Below are positions 1-12,723 of a stretch of 64,000 nucleotides of DNA, piece by piece (within the stretch, counting starts at the first letter, position 1; each line of letters opens with the position of its first letter). The notes beneath the pieces were generated by a model, which was given only the letters and a program-made list of their open reading frames with translations, did not search any database and was not told the DNA's origin. Source of the stretch: Diplosphaera chodatii (lineage: Eukaryota > Chlorophyta > Trebouxiophyceae > Prasiolales > Stichococcaceae); NCBI GenBank assembly GCA_032358165.1, contig JAALGY010000023.1:3495197-3559196 (forward strand), read 5' to 3'. Position numbers and translations under genes: made by a program.

Positions 1-91
1 TGCGGATTCACCTGTTGCGCCAGCAGCCTGCACCGTGCCCTGCCGTCCCCTTGATGCGCATTTCTCAGGGCGGGTGTGCCCGCTGATGCAG

Positions 92-3000
92 GGACTGGTG
101 TGACGGCCTGTCGCAGCGCAGTCCCGAGCAGGTGCCGCACAGCCTGCCGGATGCCGATGAGATGGAGCGGCTGGTCCACGATCTGCCGCTCAGGGCTGCG
201 GACGACGGCAGCGGTCCCGACGACATGTATCTGAGAGTCCTGCAGGTGACAACATCCAGTTGCCAGGCACCATGCATGCGCGCACTGCAGAGCATGTCAT
301 GCATGGAAGAAGCATACTGCATGGTCGGCTTCATTGGTTGCATCGTGCCCACTTCTCCCTTATGTGTCAGTGATGCTGAGCTCCTTGTCGTCAGGTGCCG
401 GAAGGCTATGTGTTCGACAACATGTTCTACGACTGGCAACTTTATCAACGGGCAAGTAAACCGTGCAGCCGTGATCAATGTTTGGCAGCCTGTGTGCTGG
501 CAGCAGCTGAACCCTGCTAAATACCCTGGTCCCGTCACCCTACTGCAGTAGCCTGATGTGCTGCACCGTCTTTGCTGCACATTCCCCCGCACATGAGAGA
601 GATCAATGCTGCGGCGCTGCTGTCGGCAGAACCTGGACCCCTGGCGACATAAGGGGATAAAGCTGCGCCGCAAGCCCCGGCCCCTCTACTGGAAGGCGGA
701 AGTCGTCCAGGGCTTTGGCCGCGGCAGCAGGGACCTGGTGAGCCGCAGCCCACCCTGCAGCATGGACCACAGATGCTGTCAGTCCTGCCTGATTCTGGGC
801 GGCAACATGACGCTATCAATGTGCCCAAGTAGTGTACCCACACGTTTGAGCAGAGCTTGATTAGGCAGATATTTTCAGGCTGCAACGCAGCTCAATTGCA
901 CAGAAAGTGGTGTCTGGTGCTGGGGCGCGGCCTGGCCCGACCTGCGCCGTACTGCAGCATCTTTCGTCTGCTTGGCTGCCAGGCACCGGACGTGACATTG
1001 ACAGTCGGCATGCCACTGCAGGGGTTCCCAACGGCCAACCTGGACCCGGCGGACTGCCGCTCGCGCTTTGAGCGGCCCTGCTTCGACCTGGGGGGCGACC
1101 CCGCGGTTGACGCCATCACGCCGCGGCTGTGGCAGATGCCCAATGGGGTGTACTTTGGGTGCGCTGCCTGCTGCGTGGTGCCCTTCGGCACAAGATGACT
1201 GCTGCTGCAGGAAGCACACCCGGTGGGCTTGCAGGCTGCTGGCAGGCCTTGATTGTACAGGCATGCCAAGATCACCAACGTTCCAGATGTGAGTCAAGCA
1301 CATTTGAAGCACAAGCGGGTGGCTTGGCCACTGATGCACGGCTGTCAGGAGGCATCAGCAAGTGCTGCCCAAAGGGTGCTGCCCGCTGCCGCCGCCGCAT
1401 TGCCTGATTTCTTAGAACACGTTTTCTAGGAAAGCTTGTTACCAGACGGCGTGCACCTTTGTTACCAAATGAAAGTTTTTTATTATAGGTTTGCGAAGCT
1501 GCTCCATGCGCGGAAGGGCGGCAGCCACGGCCTGTCCGACGCCGATCTCGAGGCGCACGCCATGGTGCTGAACATCGGGCGGCGGCCCACGATGGCGGAC
1601 GGCGGAGGCGTCACGGTGGAGGTACGCTTTGGTAGTGCCAGCCTCGTTCGTAGCGTCATAGGATAGTGTTGTAAGCGCTGATGGAGGTGCTGTCATGCGC
1701 TGCTGGGTAGAGGGAGGTGTCTCAGTAGCGCAGTCAGCATTCATGAAGGTACTGTACCGGGGTGCTGGTCACTGGCGCTGCTTGCGTTGTGTTGCTCCTG
1801 TGTCTGGCCCCTTGGCACCGATGTGCAGCGTGACTTGGGTCGCCTGCAGGTGCATGTGTTTGACCACAAGTTCACCGCGGACTTTTACGGCATGGACATG
1901 TCCGTGCTGATCTGCGGGTTCCTGAGGTACGTGCAAACTCGGACACTGTAGGCATGGCTGCTGTCCAGAGTCCGTCTTCCCCCAATTGAAGTCCTGCTGC
2001 TCTCTGCAAATGACAGTCAGCTGCTGAGGCCTTTAGAAGGGTTTTTATACGCTGTGGCAACAAGCTGAGCGATGTCAGTGATTCTCTGTAGGCCAGAGAT
2101 CAACTTCAACGGCCTGCCAGCACTCATGGCGCAAATTCGCGCCGACATAGGCAAGTACCCCTGCTCCAATGCAGAAGCACAAGCAGACAGCCACCCCACA
2201 CATGAGACAGCTGCGTGCCTGCGCGTGCTCTCATGGTGATTCACTGTACACGAGAGTACTGGCGCTTGCAGGCATTGCACGGGCGCAGCTGGCGATGCCG
2301 CAGCCGCAAATGTGGAAGGAGGCGAAGTTCACGCCCAAGGTCCGGGACGTCAGGGCGCGGCACAAAGCGCCGAAGCCGGCGCCCAAGCCTGCTGAGCAGC
2401 GGGCGGCTGAACAGCAGGCGGCCGAGCAGCAGGCGGGCGAGCAGGCGGCGGCTGAGCAGCGAGCGGCCGACTCGCAGGCAGGCCCTGTGCACAATGTACC
2501 AATATGCCTTGCCAAACAGACCTGATGCCACACTACCAGGTAGCATGCTGCGGTGCACACATGTGCTAGCGCTCAATGCTGCAGGAGCACCTGCGGGATC
2601 GGCTGCCGGCCGACGTGTTTGACAAGCTCATCAAGATCAAGGTTGTGGAGAATCAGCTGAATGCACAGCCTGAGCGCCAGCAGCCGGTGACGCTCGGCGA
2701 GATTGGTGAGCTTTCATGGCCCGCAGCCCGTGAGCTTCATCCTTCGTGCAGAGCTGCCGGGAGGCTGTGCTGCGGTGCACAGTGCATTGCAGGACGGTCT
2801 GCAGCAGTAAGCGTTGCAGATGTGGTGCGAGTGCGACGCCTCTGCTGCTGAGCTGCGGTGCTGCTGCTGCGCTACAGCGACTGCAATGGGCAGGGCGGAG
2901 CGGGGCCTCGAGCTCGTGGTGCGCCGCGCGTGCGTAGCCAACCTGGTGCTCGATCTGGGCATCTCTGCCGAGGACGCCGCAGCATGGTACGCATACAGTG

Positions 3001-3590
3001 GCGATATGCCAAGCACGTGTTCGGCTGCATGTGGGCTGGCTGCAGTGCGGTGGTCCTGTGCATGTGCCAGGGCATTTGCGACTGGTGCTGACATCTTGGC
3101 TCTGGTGCCGTCACATTGCTGGCGGGGCTGAATGGCGCTGATGCGCGGTGTCTTGGAGGTCACTGGGCAGCTCCGTTGGTGGCCAGGGGGTGAGTCTCGC
3201 TGCACCGCAGGGGGTTTGGGAGACTGGTGGAGCTGGCGGTTCGTGAGCTGCAGTTCCGCCAGAACGAGATCATCCGCCACCGCTACGGCACAGACGAAGA
3301 CGCGATCGGCCAGCGCCTGACCGTCGAGCAGGTACGGACCTGTGGATGCGGGCGCAGTGCGTGTGTGACATGCCATCAGCCGTCTGCAGCCACCTGCAAC
3401 TAGGCAGCGTCATTCTTGTGCGGCCGCTCATCGATTTCTGATAATGTGTCAGGTGGCAAAGCTGTACAACATGACCGAGCGCGAAGTGCGGCAGGCAGAG
3501 GCCAAGGCCAAGGCAGGCCTCAAGGAGATGCTGGATGAGAAGATTGCAATACGTAAGGAGCAGCAACAATGGACGAAGACTGAGTCGTAG
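92..3590 (+). CDS. Copy 1 (5' partial): flavokinase plus sigma-70 region 3/4 fusion protein
   Basis: The 5' half, including the methyltransferase domain, lies outside the window; bases 1-91 read as intron. Exons are about 92-245 (linker, ends at a LYLRVLQ-type motif), 395-451 (VPEGYVFDN), 630-737, 1022-1158, 1489-1621, 1850-1926, 2092-2150 and 2272-2477 (kinase), then 2585-2705, 2878-2986, 3211-3331 and 3453-3590 (sigma). The kinase part has GFGRGSRDL, an intact GFPTANL (the PTAN Mg/ATP motif), NGVYFG, LNIGRRPT, TVEVHVFDH (catalytic Glu) and GFLRPEINF, in the order found in riboflavin kinases. An Ala/Gln repeat linker follows (EQQAAEQQ). The sigma part ends in a helix-turn-helix, VAKLYNMTEREVRQAEAKA, resembling region 4.2. 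Of all the copies this one has the best-preserved kinase motif. Donors at 452, 2151 and 2478 are GC rather than GT. An active kinase is inferred from motif retention only. Confidence 0.85.
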
Positions 3591-4232
3591 CAATGGAAGG
3601 AGGCTTGCGCCCTGCAGCAGCGGGTCGCCAGCACTATGGCAAGCACCAGCTAACATGTTCCAGGAACAGATGCCGCACTTGCAACACTGTGAACCGCACG
3701 GTTTTGTGCCGCTGGACATATGATAGTCTCACTGCATCATCTACCGTTGAGTGAACGTGGATGCCCCAAATCGGTACTGTATACCGGCGACAGGGCTGTG
3801 TGTGAATGACATTTGATGAAATCATCTTGCAAGACGGCTTGCCCTGTACCCCAGTATGGATGCCAGTAGCATGCACCAGCTTGCATACTGCTCAAACCAT
3901 CCATAGATTACCGTGGTGTCCGCCAGTTTCCCGCCGATGCCAGATCTGTACATCGAAGCAGATCTTATGTGGACAAGGGCAGAAAACCAGCAGCCTATGG
4001 GACCGACAGCCACTGTTCATGGCCCATTCTTCGCAGATCATCAGTATGTTTCAGGTGTGCATGGTGCCGTTCACTGTCACCGCATTCGAGGGTCGTGACG
4101 GAACCCGATCACAACACGTCGTGCCAGGGCAAAGCACAGGTTACATACCGTGTGTTTAGCACATGCTCAACAGTCGCAGCTCCTGCTGAAGCGGCATCGC
4201 CACAGCAGCCCCAGTCCGAGAACGCCACTGCA
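3591..4232. other. Intergenic gap between copies 1 and 2
   Basis: No coding exon was recognised here. It presumably holds the 3' end of copy 1 and the promoter of copy 2. A stretch near 3920-3960 (GTCCGCCAGTTTCCCGCCGA) resembles one upstream of the FAD/Rieske gene near 34231, which hints at shared or relic promoter sequence. Confidence 0.5.
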
Positions 4233-7200
4233 ATGGCGCCGCTGCCTGCATCCATGCACCATGCACCATGGGGCACTGCAACGGACGTGGCCGTCAGCAG
4301 GCTGCGTTGGCAGGCCATTCTCGCCCAGCTCAGCAGTCACAGAGTAGCAGCGGCAGCACCAGGCAACAGCTGCGGCGCCAGCAGGTAGCATGTTCTAAAT
4401 GCTGGCCCGCAGGTACAGCAGGTGTGCCGTCGTTGCTGATCGAGCCCCATGATCCACATACCCAGGGTAGCTGTATGGTATTTGTTTGTGCTGAGCATGC
4501 TTGCCGATCAACGTCAGGGCACCAGGGCACGCTGGCAAACAGACGTCAGAGCTGCAGCGGTAAAATCAAAGGGCAGAGCCAGCATCACCGCAGCGAACAG
4601 CATCCCGACACGGCCGTGGAATGCACAATGCTTGGCAGAGGATGACATTCAGCATTGCGTCGACCGTGCAGCGGTACGCAAAGCCACCCGACCAGGTGGC
4701 TCAGGAGGTGGGTATAAGGCACCTGGGCCTTGGTCTGGCATTGTTGCAGATGCACGGTGGAAGCCTGCAGCAGTGTGTCAAGCAAACGCTCTATGGGCCG
4801 TGACCACACATCTGCCATGAATGCAGCAGAAGCTCCAGCGGGTCGTGGATGCAGTTCCTGATCTCGGGCCGGCATCAAGGGTGATCGATGCGGGCTCCGG
4901 CACGGGCCCCCTGATACCACACCTTCAGGTGCAGCTGCAGCACTGAGGGCCCTGTTCAAGGGACAGGCAGCGGTGGTTGTATGCTGGTCAAATGCGTGGC
5001 TGCAAGAGTGCTGCCTGAGCAGCGCGCTGGAGGTGCCAGGTCATTGTGGCACGGTTCAGCGCATGACGCGAGATGCCCTGCACAGCCCGCGCTGGTGGGG
5101 CTTTAGGGTTTGCCCCTGCAATGGCCCGCAGGCGCGCGGGGTGCGTGACGTCCTGGCGGTGGACCTGGCACAGCCGATGCTGAGGGCGCTGGCGAAGCGG
5201 CACCCGCCGCCCGGCACTCTTGGCAATGACCCTGGGGTGAGCGCACAGCCCGGCCCCTGCGCAGCTGCTGTCGCTCCTTAGCTGGCCATTGCCCGAGCTG
5301 CACGCACGTGCTCAGTCCTTAGACGCATGATGAGGCCCACCTGTGGAGCATGGATGTGCAGTGAGTGCACCGCTGGGCTGCAGGTGCGCACCTGGTGTGG
5401 CGACTTCGTCGACCTGCCAGCAGCGCAGGGGCCCGCCAACGCGGTGTTCTTCAACAACTGCTTCAACAGCGTGCACGACCAGCACGAGGCGCTGTGGGCG
5501 GCTTGCCGCCTGCTGCGGCCGGGCGGCCACGTCATCATCAGTCACCTTCGTGGCAGGTAGGGGCTGTGCGCTGTGGCAGGCCGCTGCTAAACGCTGCCGC
5601 TGCAACCTCGGGATACAGTGCAGTCCACTAGCAACCATGCACGGCATTGCACAAGGTGTTGCCAAATGCTGTGTGCCGGGGGCACTCTCTGCTGTGCAAG
5701 AATGTTGAAGCAGTTGTCCATGCCGTTGTACCTCGCCTCGGCACCTTCAACACAGGGTGCCAGTTTCGCAGGGAATGGTGCACGGCGCAGTCGCAGCGGG
5801 CTCCCGGCTACTACCCGCACAGCCTGCCGGATGCTGGTGAGCTGCAGCAGCTGATCCACGACCTGCCGCTCAGAAGTACCGACGCTGGCAGCGGCTCCAA
5901 TGACATGTATCTGACGGTCCTGCAGGTAATCTTTGCGGTGTTATAGTCTGCCTGAATGCTTATGCCTGTACAAGGTGAGATACATAATGCAAGTGTGCAG
6001 CAGATTTGACAAGGCGCAGTTGGTCAGTTACAGCATAATGTTTTTGCAATCGCCTCAATGCTTTGCTGTCATATTCAACAGGTGCCAGAAGGTTACGATT
6101 TCGACAACATGTACTACAACTGGCAATATTTGAAACTGGCAAGCACAGCCACTGTGACCGAGGTTTCTGTCTGTTCCCAACTGGGATCGCTTCACAGAGG
6201 TCTTTGCTGCATCATGGTATGTTCAGAAGACTATCAACGGTGGTGTGTTTAGGGCAGCGGTCCCTGGAAGCATACCGGGATCAGACTGCGGCGCAAGCCC
6301 CAGCCAATTTACTGGATCGCGGAAGTCGTCAGGGGCTTTGGCCGCGGCAGCAGGGACCTGGTGAGCTGCAGCCCACCCTGCAGCGTTGCGCGTGTTGCCT
6401 GAGGCTTACGTGCCAAGCGAATGTCCTGACGGCCGACCTCAGGCTGCCTCGCACTGTCACCGCTGCAGCTGCGAGTCGGCAGGCTGATGACGCGGTCCGG
6501 CATTGACTGCTGCAGGGCTTCCCGACAGCCAGCCTGGACCCGCAGCAGTGCCGCACACGCCGAGGCGAGTACCCATGCTTCGATCTGGCGGGGGACCCTA
6601 GAGCTGACGAATTCACGCCGCAGTCCTGGCAGATGCCCGACGGCGTGTACTTTGGGTGCGCTGCCTGCTGCCGGCTGTGAAGGGGCCTGCGCTGTGTGCC
6701 AATGTCCCCTGTGCAGAAGGCTGCGCTGCTGGTGGATTCCTGTTGACGGCTGCCGTGCCATCATGGTTCGGCGGAGTCAGCCTGATATCCAACCCAGCAG
6801 CTTTGGGGTGTCTGCACAGATGTAGGTAGTGTGGCTGCCTGATGCTCAAGGCGTCATTGCGGCACCCTTGCACCATCCGCAGTACTCAGCCGAGACAGGT
6901 TTGCAGGTTTGCAAAGCTGGCCGGCTGGCACAAGGGCAGCAGCCATGGCCTGTCCGACGCCGACCTTGAGCCGCACGGCATGGTCATGAATGTCGGGCAG
7001 CGGCCGACGATGGCAGACGGTGGCGGTGTCACAGTCGAGGTGCGCGGGAGTCCAGGCGCAGCCATCAGTGGCGTAGTCCCCATGCTGTACAGCAGCTGCC
7101 CTGTATGGTGCCGCGGCAGTGAACCGGGCTTGTGTCCCGATGCTTTGCAGGTGCACGTGTTCGACCACAAGTTTTCGTCGGAATTCTACGGGCTCACCAT

Positions 7201-7746
7201 GTCTGTGTTGATCTGCGGGTTCCTCAGGTACGACTGGGCTGGGTTGCTGGCGGCAAGGCTCGAACTAGAGCCTGCCTCTGACCTCTGTAACTCTGTGCTG
7301 TGCAGACTGTGCCAGTTGCACAGCAATCCGTTTTCGTTTGTTGCTGGTTTGCTAGACTTCCCCACATAATCAGGGCAGGCTGCGGTGACTGTGCTGATGA
7401 TGCGCAACTGCGCTTGCAGGCCTGAGATGCAGTTCAGTGGCCTGCCAGCACTCACAGCCCAGATTTGCTGCGACATAGGTGAGCGACCGTCTCAACCCTG
7501 CAAGCAACCGATGCGATGCAGTGTGCATGGATCCCACCGTGTTCTGGAGTAGTTCTAGTGGGAGTCTGGAGCCGCTGCGTGAGCACCAAGAATTCGCTTG
7601 CAGGTATCGCCCGGGCGCAACTGGCGCTGCCGCTGCCGCAGAAATGGAAGGCGAGAAGGTGGCCCAGGAGCGCGACACACAGCAGAGAGCGCCACACGTT
7701 GCTGGAGCAGCAGGCGGCCCTGCAGCAGCAGGCGGCTGCTGATTAG
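4233..7746 (+). CDS. Copy 2: methyltransferase plus flavokinase fusion lacking the sigma domain
   Basis: The start at 4233 is chosen because its first exon matches the other copies' MALxPAC starts. The exon 1 to exon 2 join is out of phase in my reading, so the 5' end is uncertain. Exon 2 ends near 4707. Methyltransferase exons are 4830-4928 (RVIDAGSGTG, SAM motif I), 5132-5236 (VLAVDLAQPML) and 5384-5556 (TWCGDFVDLP, LLRPGGHVIIS). The linker is 5772-5925 and the VPEGY exon 6082-6138. Kinase exons are 6253-6360, 6516-6655 (GFPTASL, Asn of PTAN replaced by Ser), 6907-7039, 7151-7227, 7420-7478 and 7604-7746. The last exon ends in a Gln/Ala-rich tail and a stop at 7744-7746, at the point where other copies continue into sigma. 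I see no sigma relic before the next gene. Predicted length is about 510 residues. Dual methyltransferase/kinase function is inferred from motifs. Confidence 0.78.
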
Positions 7747-8577
7747 GCCACGCGTGGCATGCCTGGACGCTCTTGCGAGGCCTCCCTGGGGCAGCTTGCA
7801 TTCTGAAGGGGTGCCCAGCACCGTGACATACACCAGCTATGTCCCACGACATAGCTGCTGCAGTGGCAAATCCAGGGAGCGAACAGCTGTATGGCGCTCG
7901 CTCTGTGAGGGGCCCGCTGTATGTGGTGGATGGTTGCCGTGGTTATAGCTGCAGAGTTGTGGTTCATGCATTGCTTGATGAGCGCATGTGCAAGATGGTA
8001 TGCGACATGGCCCAATACTGATTTAGAAACAGGCGTGCAAACTGTCAGCTTGTGGGGAATCAAACCTGAAATGCATCATATGCGCTGTTATGGCTGCTGC
8101 CCGCCAGTTGCCTGCTGCCGCCGATGCCAAGGACTCGAACCAGCTTCTATCGCCCACCTGCACCGGCATTATCAGCGCTATGTCTTTGCTTTCCACAGCC
8201 GCGCAACCTGTGCGGCGTATCAGCATGCGTCAGAAGCAGGGCCACAGCATATGCAGCGCTTCATATGGGCGCCCGGTGAGCAAGCAGACCACCACCTGCT
8301 CAGTTGGCAGGTGCACGCCTGCGGGTCCTGTGATCCGCTTTGTATGTCAGTTGCTGTTGCTGCTAGGATCCTGTTTGCCTGGGTGCAACGGGCTTGCACC
8401 CGGAGATCAGCCTTTCGGACGCTCCGATGAGATGGTGTGCACACACTCGACACGGAGGTCCGAGGTCAGCATCATCATCACATGCCCACAACACACATCT
8501 GAGTGTTCAACGCAGAATCGACCTGCGTCCAGTTTTGGAACCTCAAACTCGCGCTGGTGCTGTAAGCTATCAATGCC
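7747..8577. other. Intergenic gap between copies 2 and 3
   Basis: No exon was recognised, including no remnant of the sigma module missing from copy 2. The right end carries a repeated upstream element at about 8391-8430. Confidence 0.5.
8391..8430 (+). promoter_or_regulatory. Repeated upstream element, copy 3
   Basis: A block of the form TGCAC-CNG-GATCAGCC-TTCGGACGCTCCGATGA lies about 150 bases before the copy 3 start. Its core (CCTTTCGGACGCTCC) recurs near 34594 and related CGGAC/GTCCG near-palindromes occur before copies 4, 5 and 6. Position and repetition suggest a promoter element; no function is shown. Confidence 0.4.
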
Positions 8578-11500
8578 ATGGCGTTGCTGTCTGCATGCGC
8601 ATACCGAGTACAATGCAGCATGACGTCAGATGCTGCCGTCAGAAGCATTCGACAGGCGGATATCTTTCATTTCGGTTGCTGCAGCACCGCACGGTGCAGG
8701 AAGGCAACACCAGCGCCGGCCATCAGCTGCAGCCGTGCCACGCACCGCCTGCGGCATGCGCTGCACGTGCGGCAGGTGTGCACCGCATCTATATACGATT
8801 GCATGCCATATGATATGTGAGCCTCAGATCAAATAACTCTCGTATATCAGTGACTGGACCGTTTTCTGCCGGTTGCAGGATGCCCGCTCGTACCGCCGTG
8901 CCGGGTGCAATGCTGCAAACTCGGCTCAACAGATGGCTGCCGCTCCAGAGCAGTCAACTGCAGCGCCCCTGAGCCGGCAGGAGCGCAACAGGCTGCAAGC
9001 CGCGGCTTACGGCGACCCGATGATCAGAGCCTCCCTGTTTCAATCGCGCGCAGACACCAAAAAGGTGCGTGCTGGCTTGCCACCGACCGTTGCAGCATGT
9101 GCTTCCAGCATCTGGTCCCTGTCACTGTTGCAGCAGTGCCAAATCCAACCCACCGTGAGTTCAATTTCCTGACATCGGCTGAGCTGACTCACCAGAAGCT
9201 GGAACGCGTCGTGGCAGCGGTGCCTGACCTTGGGGCGCATTCGAGGGTGATTGTCATTGGCAGCGGCACTGGCGTCCTCATACGCCACCTCCAGGTGCTC
9301 CCGGTGTCGCCCCAAAAGGCCACCCAACAGTACTGCGGCCCACTATTCTACAGCTGCGCTGGGCAGCAGCCGTGTGGTTTCCATGAGAACTCCCAGCTGC
9401 AGCTCTGCTAACACAGGCTGGGATGCAGCCTCTCTCATATCATTCCCATTTGGATGCCTGCGGCATGCACGGCATGCTGCATCGCACTGTGCTAGGCCCT
9501 GCTGACATGTGTGGCGGGTTGCTGCAATCAATGGCAGGCGCGCAATGTGAGGGACATCCTGGCAGTGGACCTGGCACAGCCACTGCCGCCACGGCCTCTA
9601 CCAGGCTATGAGCGGCTTTTCGCTGAAATCTCCCGTCCACCCGGGGTCAGTGCGCAACCCATCTCGGCTGTAGACCCAGCCCCATCGGCTGCTGGCTGCT
9701 GGCTGCTGTGGGCTGAAGCTGTTCACCACGCACGCATGGCACACTGGGCCATGCTATCTCTCTTGCCTGTTGTAGCTGAGCAGTGAGCACACTCGCTGGC
9801 TACTCAGGCCGACTTTGTTGGTCAACCCAACACAGCTCTTTGCTTCAACACTGCTCGCAGGTGCGGACATGGTACGGGGACATCGTGGACCTGCCGGCTT
9901 GCGAGGGGCCTGCAGATGCCATATTCTTCAACTCCACCTTTGCACAGGCGCACGACCAGCACGAGGCGCTGTGGGCGGCGTGCCGGCTGCTGCGGCCGGG
10001 CGGCCATATCGTCATCAGCGACCCGCTGGGCAGGTGGGCACGGCAGCGCAACGGCAGGACCTCCCAACAGCTGCCCTCATAACTGTTCCTATAGGAGTGC
10101 AATGAACGCAGGCAGCTGCTCTAACAAGTGCACCACTAATGTCCAAAGGCAACTTCCCCGAGCATGCCTGATGATAGGGTTTGGCCTCTGCAAAGCACCT
10201 CCGTTATATTACTGGCTGCTGATGAGGGTCGGTCTCCAGCAACGAAGGTTCGCCAGCACAGCAGTGCAAGCGGTAGCTTGATATGCATCCAGGTTCTGGA
10301 GCAGCAGGCTTTGGGAGCGGAGCCCGATGCTGGTGCCGCACATCCTGCCGAGCGTGGGAGAACTGCAGAAGCTCATTCACGACCTGCCACTGAGGAATGT
10401 CGACGCACAGCGTCTGCGAAACAGTCTCTACCCTGATGGCTCGTGTCATGACGGCTTGTACCTGAGGCTCCTGCAGCAGGTGATTCTCTTGGCAATACGA
10501 CCCAGCTGGTAAGCCTGCATACTGTCGGAACAGATGACAAGGTCAATGCAGCATCGTAAGTCTCGATTGCCATGGGGTGCGGTGTCTTTGTATGTCCTCA
10601 GCGGCTGGCAACAAGCAATCCTTGCTTCTGAGCAATGCACGGCTTGACCCGACATCACTGGATGAAATGCGTGTCACTGGCATGCATGGCGCAAACAATT
10701 GCAGCCATGCTGGATACTACAGGGGCCATCAGAGGAGCTGCGGCTACCAGCCAGCACAACCGATCTGCTGCTGTACCACAGTGTGGCCAACGCCCTGAAC
10801 TCCCGCTTCAGCCGCCAAGAGCCAGCCACCTTCGCCCAAGTTGGTGCGAGCGGATGAGTACAACCCTACTTCAGGGTTCAGGCTGCATGCTTTAATGTTG
10901 CCATCTTGCAAAGCAGACGTGGTGGCGTGTGGTGTGGCGTATCAGGGCCCTCGAACCTGCCTCACCTGCGGTGGTCTGACATGCATGTGCTCTCGCGGTG
11001 CAGCAAAGGCGCTGGACCTGCCAGTGTCACAGGTCATACAGACGGTGTGTGCGTCATGCGTGAGCAACAGCCTGCTGCAGCCGCCAGTGGACCAGTTGGA
11101 CTACCTGGAGAACACCCTGGCCCTGGCATACGTTGGGGAGGACGCTACACATGGATTCACTCTCTCCTGGCGGTGCGCACATACGCCACGTCTTTGCCGG
11201 CGACCGTCCTGTGTCTGCTCGCAGCATAGCATGTGCAACGATTGTCGTGCCTCACCTGTCTACATGGCACCACGGTTGTCACGACAACACTATACTGCCT
11301 GTGTCATCCATACGTCGCTGAGCGTCGCCACCGTACGCAGATCTGGCACTGCCAAGCAACATCCTCAAGGACAGCAGACGGTAATTTCGCAATTTCATGA
11401 GGACACAAATGACCTTTGTGCGCTGCAGATCCGTGAAGGAGCAGGTCCGCCTGGCACTCGACGGTTTACCAGAGCGCTCACACGAGGTCCTGTTCTACCG

Positions 11501-11894
11501 GTATGGCGTAGACGTTGCGCTCGGCCGGCCCCTCACGCTGCATGAGGTAAGACTGCATGTGCATTAATAACCCAGGCCCGCAACATCTGACGCTCTGCTT
11601 TCACCCAAGATTCCTTGCAGTGTCGTGGAACAGCAGGATTGTGTTCCAACTGCCGTTTATGTGCTGGTCATCGACCTGCAGGTGGGGCTTCTGTACAACT
11701 ACAAGATCACTACGGTGCGGAAGATCGAGAACAACGCCAGTGCGACCATGAAGCAGGCGGTGCAGAAGGCGCTGGGCATGAGCGCTTCGACAAGGAATAT
11801 CTGGCTTGACAAATCATGCGGCAGTTATTATCAACCATATGTAGCCGGCAGGGCTGTGGAGCAGGCAAGGCGTTGCGGCAGTGGCTTGTGTTAG
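8578..11894 (+). CDS. Copy 3: methyltransferase fused directly to sigma-70 region 3/4 (no flavokinase)
   Basis: Exon 1 (8578-8775) is a Ser/Arg/Ala-rich, transit-peptide-like leader starting MALLSACAY. Exon 2 (8879-9064) has the conserved LSRQERNRLQAAAYGDP. Methyltransferase exons are 9196-9294 (RVIVIGSGTG), 9538-9645 (ILAVDLAQP, with a divergent loop), 9861-10033 (TWYGDIVDLP, LLRPGGHIVIS) and linker 10293-10479. The next exon (about 10722-10841) is already the sigma part (LLLYHSVANALN, EPATFAQVG) and joins in frame at phase 0, so the VPEGY and all kinase exons are absent. Sigma continues at 11004-11172 (AKALDLPVSQV), 11429-11546 (EVLFYRYGVDVALGRPLT) and 11682-11894 (VGLLYNYKITTVRKIENNA). Predicted length is about 520 residues with a C-terminal tail longer than the other copies. 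The clean loss suggests deletion between phase-0 introns. Confidence 0.8.
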
Positions 11895-12723
11895 CCTTTG
11901 GTGACAGTGGCCAACAATGACGATGTCAGGGTGTGAACTGCCGCAACACTCATGCAATGCAATGTGCACTGCATCCTACGCCTTCAAAAGACCTGGGACC
12001 CTGATGGCAGCAATCGAACGCCCCGCACTGGCCCTCTGCTACAGACATGTGACCTGCTATGGTGCACAGCACAAACAGATGAACTGTCAGCTTAGAATTT
12101 CGTTCCGCCAGTGTCAGGTTAGAGCTGCAGCAGGTGGTGCCATGTCGGTTACAAGCCGTACTATCGGCACAGTGAGCACTTCAAGCATCTTCAGGGCACT
12201 CTGCAGCGCGGCATTGGACTGATAGACACCCAAGTGCTCCCTGCAGTCCGTGCCTTGTCAGGATTGCAAGGGACTGACAACTAACATGGTCAGCAGCAGG
12301 TGCGATGGGCACCTTGTGACCACTTGGGTGCGTCAGCATGAACTTATATGCTCCTTTGGCAGTTCGAAGAGCAACACTGCCCCTCTGCATTGTGCTTGCA
12401 CCTGTCATCGGACAGTCCGCTGAATCTGTAGCTGCAACCGCCCCAGGGTCTCATTGTGCATCTGACATCGACAGTGCCGCAGTGGCCCCAGGTCTGATTG
12501 CTCAGCTATCATCTCGACGCAAGTGCCAAATGCATAGCGCAAACTGGCTAGCGCAGACCAGGCTTGCATATGCACGCTCTCGGACCTCCGAGGTGGTTGC
12601 CTGGTCACGCCTCGAGCAGGTCGAGAACCGAGTCACTTCACGCTTGCGCCGCTCTGGATGTATGGCTTCAACGTTAGTTGAGGCACCTACTGCGTAGGAA
12701 GGTCACTGATATTTGAGCCAGCC
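11895..12723. other. Intergenic gap between copies 3 and 4
   Basis: No coding exon was recognised. It contains a repeated upstream element at about 12395-12422 and a short palindrome, CTCGGACCTCCGAGG, near 12580. Confidence 0.5.
12395..12422 (+). promoter_or_regulatory. Repeated upstream element, copy 4
   Basis: TTGCACCTG followed by TCGGACAGTCCGCTGA, about 300 bases before the copy 4 start. It is similar in order and sequence to the elements before copies 3, 5 and 6 and the FAD/Rieske gene. Confidence 0.4.

Noticed and set aside
2169..2622. Long overlapping open frames on both strands around the Ala/Gln repeat of copy 1
   Set aside because: They are shadows of the GC-rich repeat in the real kinase-sigma linker exon and have no motif of their own.
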